NCBI RefSeq assembly: GCF_030253575.1
Contig: NC_080568.1
Location: forward strand, 29,968,501 to 30,032,500
Direction: 5' to 3'
Length of the DNA: 64,000 bases
From: Rhododendron vialii
Lineage: Eukaryota; Streptophyta; Magnoliopsida; Ericales; Ericaceae
Positions 58,301 to 64,000 of this stretch are shown one piece after another. The number at the start of each line of letters is the position of its first letter. The stretch's first letter is position 1. A program made the translations under genes and the position numbers. Under the pieces are notes generated by a model. It made no database searches, had not been told where the DNA came from, and worked only from the letters and a program-made list of their open reading frames with translations.

Positions 58301-59491
58301 GAATTATAAATGGATTCAGAGTGAAAGCAAGTGCTTAGCAGATTTATGTGGGGCATTGCATTGCGACTTTACAATGGATTCTTATTCAAAGTTTCGTAAA
58401 ACCAAATGCAATCCTGCAGCAGCTGCAAGAAATCACCACTTGTGCGAGGTTTTTTTTTTTGAACAATTTTTGTGTTTAATATTAATCCAATTTTTTGATT
58501 TTTTTTTTTTTTGTGTGTACTCATATCAAGTGTTCTCGTTGCAGAGTCTTGCTGATAGTTGTTTTCCTGTTGGTCAGAGTCCATCAGCAAATCGTCTTCA
58601 TGGTATTATTTATGTTTCACGAAAAAATGCTATGATCTTTCTTTCTTTTCCTTTTTCTAGTGGTTACCTACACTAAGTCTTTATGATTGTATTGGTAGAA
58701 TTATTCCTGCGGCAATTCTGTGATGCGCACACTTGCTCAGGAGGAAGAAAACCTTTTCCAAGGGGTAAAAAGGTAAATGCTGGTCTTAATTAGTTTGTAT
58801 GCTGTTGTTAAAGCTTTAAATAGATTCAAGATACATTAATTTACTTCTGTGAATACAAGGATATTTTTCAGTTTATCTGCGACTCTGCCTAAACGGAAAG
58901 CTTTTTACCCCTGCACATGGGGTTGTAATATGCTTTGCAACTTGGAAATTTAAGCTATCTTATCTTTTTGAGCATATAAAAAAATAATGATCGAATGAGT
59001 ACAATTTTGTTGTCAAAGATCCAAAACTGTATTTTGACGCCAAATGGAAGAATCTGTACTTTTTTCCACTCCAGAGGAATTTGTACTTTGAGATTACCGA
59101 GAATTTTGGGACATACTTGTCTCATAATCACTACTACAGCAAGTCTGTTTCTTGATTTTTGGTTTATCTCTTACTTGTTTCGCTTCAGTTGGTTAGTTTA
59201 GTTTGGTCTTTACTTCCACTCACGACTTTTGTTGAATCGTTTACTCTTTGCAGAAGCATACAAGCATTTTCTACTTGGCTATTTCAATATTGACCCTGAT
59301 GCTGCTCCCAATCTTCTATCTAATTGTTTATTTGCACCAAAGGTGCCATTCTAGCCTCTTAAATTACAGCATCTTCCATGATTCAGAATGAAGTAATAGT
59401 GATTTTCACTGGTGCATGCAGAGAAACAAGAAAAGGAACCCAAGAGTTGAAGCGCGTCGCACAACTTGGACGAAAATCGAAGCCGTCATAG
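55366..59491 (+). CDS. secretory-pathway single-pass membrane protein with a C2H2 finger
   Basis: Eight exons join in frame with GT-AG borders: 55366-55455, 56918-56989, 57095-57304, 58320-58448, 58545-58602, 58699-58772, 59254-59342 and 59422-59491. The sum is 792 bp, 263 residues. Residues 1-18 (MVKWLLFLMLSLQGTIGV) are a signal peptide. Then come VHCSRERSRAAWEIIEEYLM, a finger CGYCRKIFRGEKFLDQHFDNRH (about residues 85-110), a Cys-rich middle (CLADLCGALHCDF, KTKCNPAAAARNHHLC, DSCFPVG, FCDAHTC), a membrane segment (SIFYLAISILTLMLLPIFYLIVYL, about 212-235) and a short basic tail ending RKSKPS. Topology puts the finger in the lumen or outside. I recall similar uncharacterised plant proteins but no function. 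A possible extra 26-bp exon at 56701-56726 breaks the frame and was left out. Confidence 0.87.
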
Positions 59492-61291
59492 TTGGTAAAC
59501 TTAAAATTTACCTAAAGAATTGCTTACATAGGCTGCCAGAATTCATGAAATGTGCAGTGAGCTTTACTAACTGAATTTAGCTTTAAGGAGTGACTCCCTT
59601 GGTCGTAAGAATTGGTTATTTGACCATCACGCCGTATTTACCATCCACTAGGCAGTTCTTTTCATCCTTTTTGGGGGTGGTTAATTTTGCTCTTTGTTGT
59701 TTCTATTATCTATTTATCTGTGTCTGCTCTATCTATCAGGGTATAAATGTAGCACGGACACGGGATGCGAGATTTCTTGAAAAATAGGAATATAGACATG
59801 GCAAAAATAAATCAATAAATAAATAATGTTTATGTTGAACCAATGGAAACATAGTTGTACGTAGGAAGCATGAAGCATCAATATGTACAAACAAGCATCA
59901 CATATACGTCATATTCAACTTTTGACCCAAAATATTTAAAGTAGTACTCATTTACCCCAAAAAATATTTCCATGTGTCCCCCTCATGTCCCCGCTGTGTC
60001 CCTCTCCTGTGCCCCCGTGTCTCCATTGTGTCCCCTCGGAAAAAAAAATTAAACTTAATGGACACACCACATGGCATGTCCTACACGTTTTTACCATGTC
60101 CCCGGAGTGTCCCCATGTCACTGCATGTCGGACACGGATACAGTGGCCTATTGGAGTTTTGGTGCTTCATAGGTGGTATATCTGTTGTAGGACTGCAACA
60201 ACTAATGTCGTTTTGTTGAGTGAGAACTAGAGCAGTGCACTTTTGCGTCAGCTAAAGTCATTTTTGTTCAATATTTTATATTTGGCCCCAAAAATATAGG
60301 AGTAAATGAAAAAACTTGGTGAATTCAATGAATTCTGGTTCTAGTAGTTGAATTGATTTCTGTAATTGCAGTTTACGTAAAGGTCAGAGTGCAAATGAAT
60401 TCAGTGTGTTATGGCACCATTTTTCTTTCTCTGTAAGTCAAGCCATTGGAATTGCCAATTTGGAGAGACAAGGGGATGGTGACAGAATCTGACTGAAGAT
60501 TTTGTGTGCCGATTGAATGCCTCCAACACATTCCCTCGTGAAACTGGATTCACTGGAAGCCTCTCCGGTCAGGAGATCTGCATGGAAACTTTGATCGCAT
60601 CTTTCCCAAGAGGTGACATACCGGCGTCTCAAAATTATCAGTTTTGTTATTAGAAGGAAAAAACTTGTAAAACGCAACAAGCATATGTTGTTTCCTACAT
60701 GAAGTTGTGATTTGGACCTTAAGAGCCGTCGAATGGAGTTTTTTCCTCTCCTCAGCTCTCTTTTGTCATGAGCCTAGTTACATAGTTCATAATGATTCAT
60801 CCCAAATGGTTGTGCCCAACCCCAACCATGGTTCTGCCTCTCAACTGGCTCTAATGTTGACTATTTGTGATGAACATTGATTTGTACTATATAATGTAGC
60901 AAAATCACAACTGGTGAATATTGGCGGTGTTCAGTTGGCCAAGTAGCATAGTTGCACTGCATTATTGCCTAAATTTCAATGTTAGGCAAACCAAAACATT
61001 TTCATTTTTCATGTTACAATCTTATGAAGAAAAGTCTCATCCAATGTCAAGAATAATCACACTTCAAGATTGTTACTTCACAACTAAAACAACGCTGTTA
61101 GCATTGCAGTGTCTTTTGTTGTCGCTATTGTTCTTCCATCACTTGTGTGATGATGATCTTCATATTCCCCATCTTCTTGCTGTTGGGACACTAAATTTTT
61201 ATCACATTGGTGTAATACCTCAGACATGGCTCAAAAACTTCTAATCGCTTCCATAAAGCTTCAAATTTGGACAAATACCTACATTTTTGGT
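59492..61291. other. intergenic stretch between two convergent genes
   Basis: It holds 3' sequence of both genes. From about 59745 to 60150 there is a patch with GTGTCCCC/GCGTGTCCC-like phrases and ACGGACACGGGATGCGAG paired loosely with TGCATGTCGGACACGGATAC, likely an old short element. No other gene is seen. Confidence 0.5.
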
Positions 61292-63333
61292 TCAAGGAGC
61301 TATGACTCTGAATGCAAGGGTTATCAACTCATTAGATAGAAGGAAACCATCTGGATCACTTAGCCTAATAAAGGCCACTGTATCTTCTAGCTCATGCCCG
61401 TCAGATACCAAGGAGCAGAACTGTTCCTTCGTCACAGCCCTTCTATGCCTATCCAAACAAACCACATGCCCACTTTCCACATAGGGACTATAGGCCTTGC
61501 AAAGAGAATGAACAAGAGAGCTACCAAATGTCTCTTTGAATGATTTCAAGTCCAAACCTCTGGCAGTTCTAAAAGATAGCATCACAGATTCCATGGCCAT
61601 GTCCTTGGCATCAGAACAACTAGCCTCTCGGTAATCCACAATCCCATCCTCCAAATTTTGCACATAACCCACGTACTCTTTCATTTTCTTTGGCCTTGAA
61701 AATCTTACACCATCAAGGAAACTGGCTGAGCCAAGGCCAAATCCATAGAAAGGTTTGCTCTGCCAGTAGGTGAGGTTGTGCTTGCACTCGAAACTACTCT
61801 TGGAGTAACTGCTGATTTCGTAGTGGTTGTAACCTGCATTTGAGAGCATACTGGAAGCCAGTTTATAGAAGTCTGCTGATTGGTTATCAGAAGGCAGAGG
61901 GAACTCTCCTGGTGTGTACCTGTAAATGTACAAGTAAAAGCAGGGTTGTCAGACAAACCAAGCTACTCGAAAAACTTGTTCAAAATCAGATCATTATCCA
62001 AACAAGGCCAGCTTTGAAACATTTTGTTTACTATATACACAAGCCCAACTTAAAAAGTATCTTAAAGCTTATTTATAGTTTAAGCTTGGCTCAAATTCGC
62101 ATTGGTAAGCTTATAATATGAGGAAGAAGAACGGAGCTACTCAAACAAAGCTTAATTGAAACTTGTTTTAAATGGGTTCAAATGATAAATAAGCCAAGCT
62201 AGAACACATTTTGAATCACTTTAAGTTTTAAGAAAAAGTTGACTATCTATTACTTGGCTCGTTTAGAGCACCTCCATAATTTGCAAAGCACTTTCCATTG
62301 CCGTAATTTGGCTACAGATCAACAAAAGCCAAGCTCCATGGGTTATCTCTACTTTTCCAAAATTTGGCAAAGCTATTTGTCGTGCCAAGTTAGCATGAAG
62401 TTTGGCAGTCCATACTTTTTACAGAGGTAAATAATCATTGTCATTGACTCATTCATATGATGCTCTTACAGCCCCAAGTGCAATTGTTTCAAATGAACAC
62501 TTCTTTGACAGGTAAAACTACCTCTCAACTTACAGGATTCCAAATTTGGTGCCCTGTTCCACTTGCAAATCATAGACAGACACATGAGCAGGCCGAGCTT
62601 CGATCGCGAGCATCAAACTCTCCTCCCACATCTCTGATGTTTGGTGAGGCAGAGAGGATATGAGGTCCATACTCCAATTCTCAACCCCACATGACCCAAC
62701 AATCTCAATTGCCTCATGAACCTCCTTTACGCAATGAGCTCTCCCACAAGCCTTGAGCAACTCATCTTGAAACGCCTGAACTCCCAAAGACACCCTATTC
62801 ACACCCAACTCCATCAACTCCTTCATTTTCTTTGCATCAAATGTCCCAGGGTCCATTTCCATGGATATCTCAGCATCCGAACGCAACCCAAATTTTGAAC
62901 CCAATGTGCCAAGGACCGATGAAACAAGCCTTGGAGGGACCAGCGAAGGCGTACCCCCTCCAAAAAAGACCGTTTGAAGAGGTGGGTTGTTGGATTCTGA
63001 TTGTGTGGCTTGGATTTCTCTGCATAGGAGTTGGATATAGTTGAGGATTCGGGGGTCGTCTTTGTCATCGGTATCGGTTGGAGAGGAGCCGAGAGCGACG
63101 ATGGGGAAGTCGCAGTAGTGGCAGCGTTTTCGGCAGAAAGGGAGGTGGAGGTAAGCTGAGGTTGGAGGGTGTTTGTGGGTTGGGTTTGCGGTGGTGGTGG
63201 TGGTGGGTGAGGCATTTTGTCGAACAGTTGGTGGGGTTTGGGCTAGTGCATTGGAGATTGCGCTAGATAGCTTCGAAGGTCTGGATTGGGCGGGAATGGT
63301 GTGTAAAATTGGAGTAAAAGTCGATTTCAGCAT
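61292..63333 (-). CDS. HEMW: HEMW-like radical SAM protein
   Basis: Two exons on the minus strand: 63333-62534, then 61919-61292, joined as FGI-L-YTPGEF through GTAAGT and TTTACAG. The product is 475 residues. The N-terminus (MLKSTFTPILHTIPAQSRPS) is Ser/Thr/Arg-rich and lacks acids, like a plastid or mitochondrial transit peptide. The core has YLHLPFCRKRCHYCDF (the CxxxCxxC iron-sulfur motif), VFFGGGTPSLV, EMDPGTFD, GVNRVSLGVQAF and MDLISSLPHQT. The C-terminal domain has SYSKSSFECKHNLTYWQSKP, YGFGLGSASF and LSDPDGFLLSNEL. The family resembles oxygen-independent coproporphyrinogen oxidase but is now seen as HemW-type haem-binding proteins. No lesion is visible, and the length is normal. The 614-bp intron contains short AGCTTG-rich sequence. 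Confidence 0.93.
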
Positions 63334-63361
63334 GGTTGATGGTGATGATAATAAGGAAGAT

Positions 63362-63390
<29 letters not shown>
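63362..63390 (-). promoter_or_regulatory. (CT)n tract in the HEMW 5' leader
   Basis: GA repeat on the plus strand, thus CT on the coding strand, about 30 bp before the HEMW start codon. Pyrimidine tracts of this kind are common in plant leaders. Confidence 0.6.
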
Positions 63391-63394
<4 letters not shown>

Positions 63395-63471
63395 GGGATT
63401 AAATATGGTGGAATTTCAGGGGAATGAGATACAGTAGGTTATGTTGGTCGGACTTACGATGTTAACAAACT

Positions 63472-63937
63472 AAGAGCATCCGCAATGGGAATAATCAAAA
63501 TCGATAATCAAAATGTGTCACGTCAGCATTTGATTATCCATTTAGTTCATAATCAAACCTAACAAACTTGATCTCCACGTTGGTTATTTTTATATCCCTA
63601 TAAAAAAATCCCCCACAATACACAATGCACCTATGTCCAATTGCAAACGAGTTTCAATCACACACCCGACCACACCAAATTATTCGTCTCGATGAGACGA
63701 TTCTAATGTGAGGTGTTTTTTTATTTTTTTAGTTATGAATTTGGTTATTGGGTTTGGTTATTGAGTTTTGGTTATTGGTAAAAGTTGTTAAGTTTGGTTA
63801 TTCAAATGTCAAAATTTGATGAGTTGCTAAGAGGTTGCTAAGTTTGGTTATTACAATGTGAGTATTTTTTTTGAGCAAACATTGCTAACTTTAACAACCT
63901 TTTGATTTTGATTATTACATTGTGGAATCTTCTGAGC
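63472..63937. mobile_element. Harbinger-type MITE upstream of HEMW
   Basis: GAGCATCCGCAATGGGAATA and GATTTTGATTATTACATTGTGG...CTGAG are inverted ends, and the body phrases (TGGTTATT, AAGTTGTTAAGTTTGG) match the 50953 element. CTAA precedes the left end; the right duplication is unclear. It lies about 140 bp upstream of the HEMW start. Confidence 0.75.
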
Positions 63938-64000
63938 CTGACGCTTCGTGGATTCACTTCCTTGCCAGGGGCATGGGGTTACAAGAGAAAAACTACTTTC

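Noticed and set aside
59940-60130. Frames rich in SPSCPRCVP / GTGTCCCC repeats
   Set aside because: Frames on overlapping registers arise from the short repeated phrase; no gene model supports them.

Overview
This is nuclear DNA from a flowering plant. The genes have GT-AG introns, the families are plant-specific (ERF/AP2, S-protein homologue, R1-type CC-NB-LRR, plant GT47 exostosin), and most of the rest is LTR elements, LINE remnants, MITEs and microsatellites. The gene families and AT-rich base composition fit a eudicot. The R1-type NLR leans towards an asterid, but that is an inference from family distribution only.

Only three loci look intact: a self-incompatibility S1-like secreted protein (46927-47319, +), an eight-exon gene for a small secretory-pathway membrane protein with a C2H2 finger (55366-59491, +), and a two-exon HEMW-type radical SAM gene (61292-63333, -). 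Broken genes include two ERF copies, a GT47 glycosyltransferase with conserved splice sites but frameshifts (13216-18507, +), an R1-type NLR (39489-42114, -), and dispersed fragments of a glyoxylate/succinic semialdehyde reductase gene (22428-25080, 27955-28068 and 30061-30655, -).

Layout. 0-2 kb: last exon of a Lys/Glu-rich protein and a 165-bp tandem array. 2-4.3 kb: ERF copy 1. 4.46-10.15 kb: a complete, very young, non-coding LTR retrotransposon (LARD-like) with apparently identical 591-bp LTRs and a TATAG target duplication. 10.2-12.3 kb: LTR and LINE debris and a MITE. 12.46-13.08 kb: a 120-bp tandem array directly before the GT47 pseudogene. 21-35.7 kb: a mosaic of duplicated LINE tails, reductase exons, CCACCA-rich tracts and a large foldback element centred on GCGCC palindromes. 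36-46 kb: probable solo LTR, NLR pseudogene, MITEs, LINE. 46-50 kb: S-protein homologue and ERF copy 2. 50-55 kb: several MITEs and one hAT-type element. 55-64 kb: the two intact housekeeping-like genes.

The most notable structure is historical rather than a working operon-like system. A 2.2-kb ERF segment is duplicated 46 kb apart, and each copy is broken at a different place. A 1.6-kb LINE-plus-reductase segment is duplicated 7.6 kb apart. A foldback family recurs at the reductase junctions. Several insertions have an empty site in the paralogous copy, so their relative ages can be read inside this window. I saw no rRNA, convincing tRNA, CRISPR or prokaryotic features.
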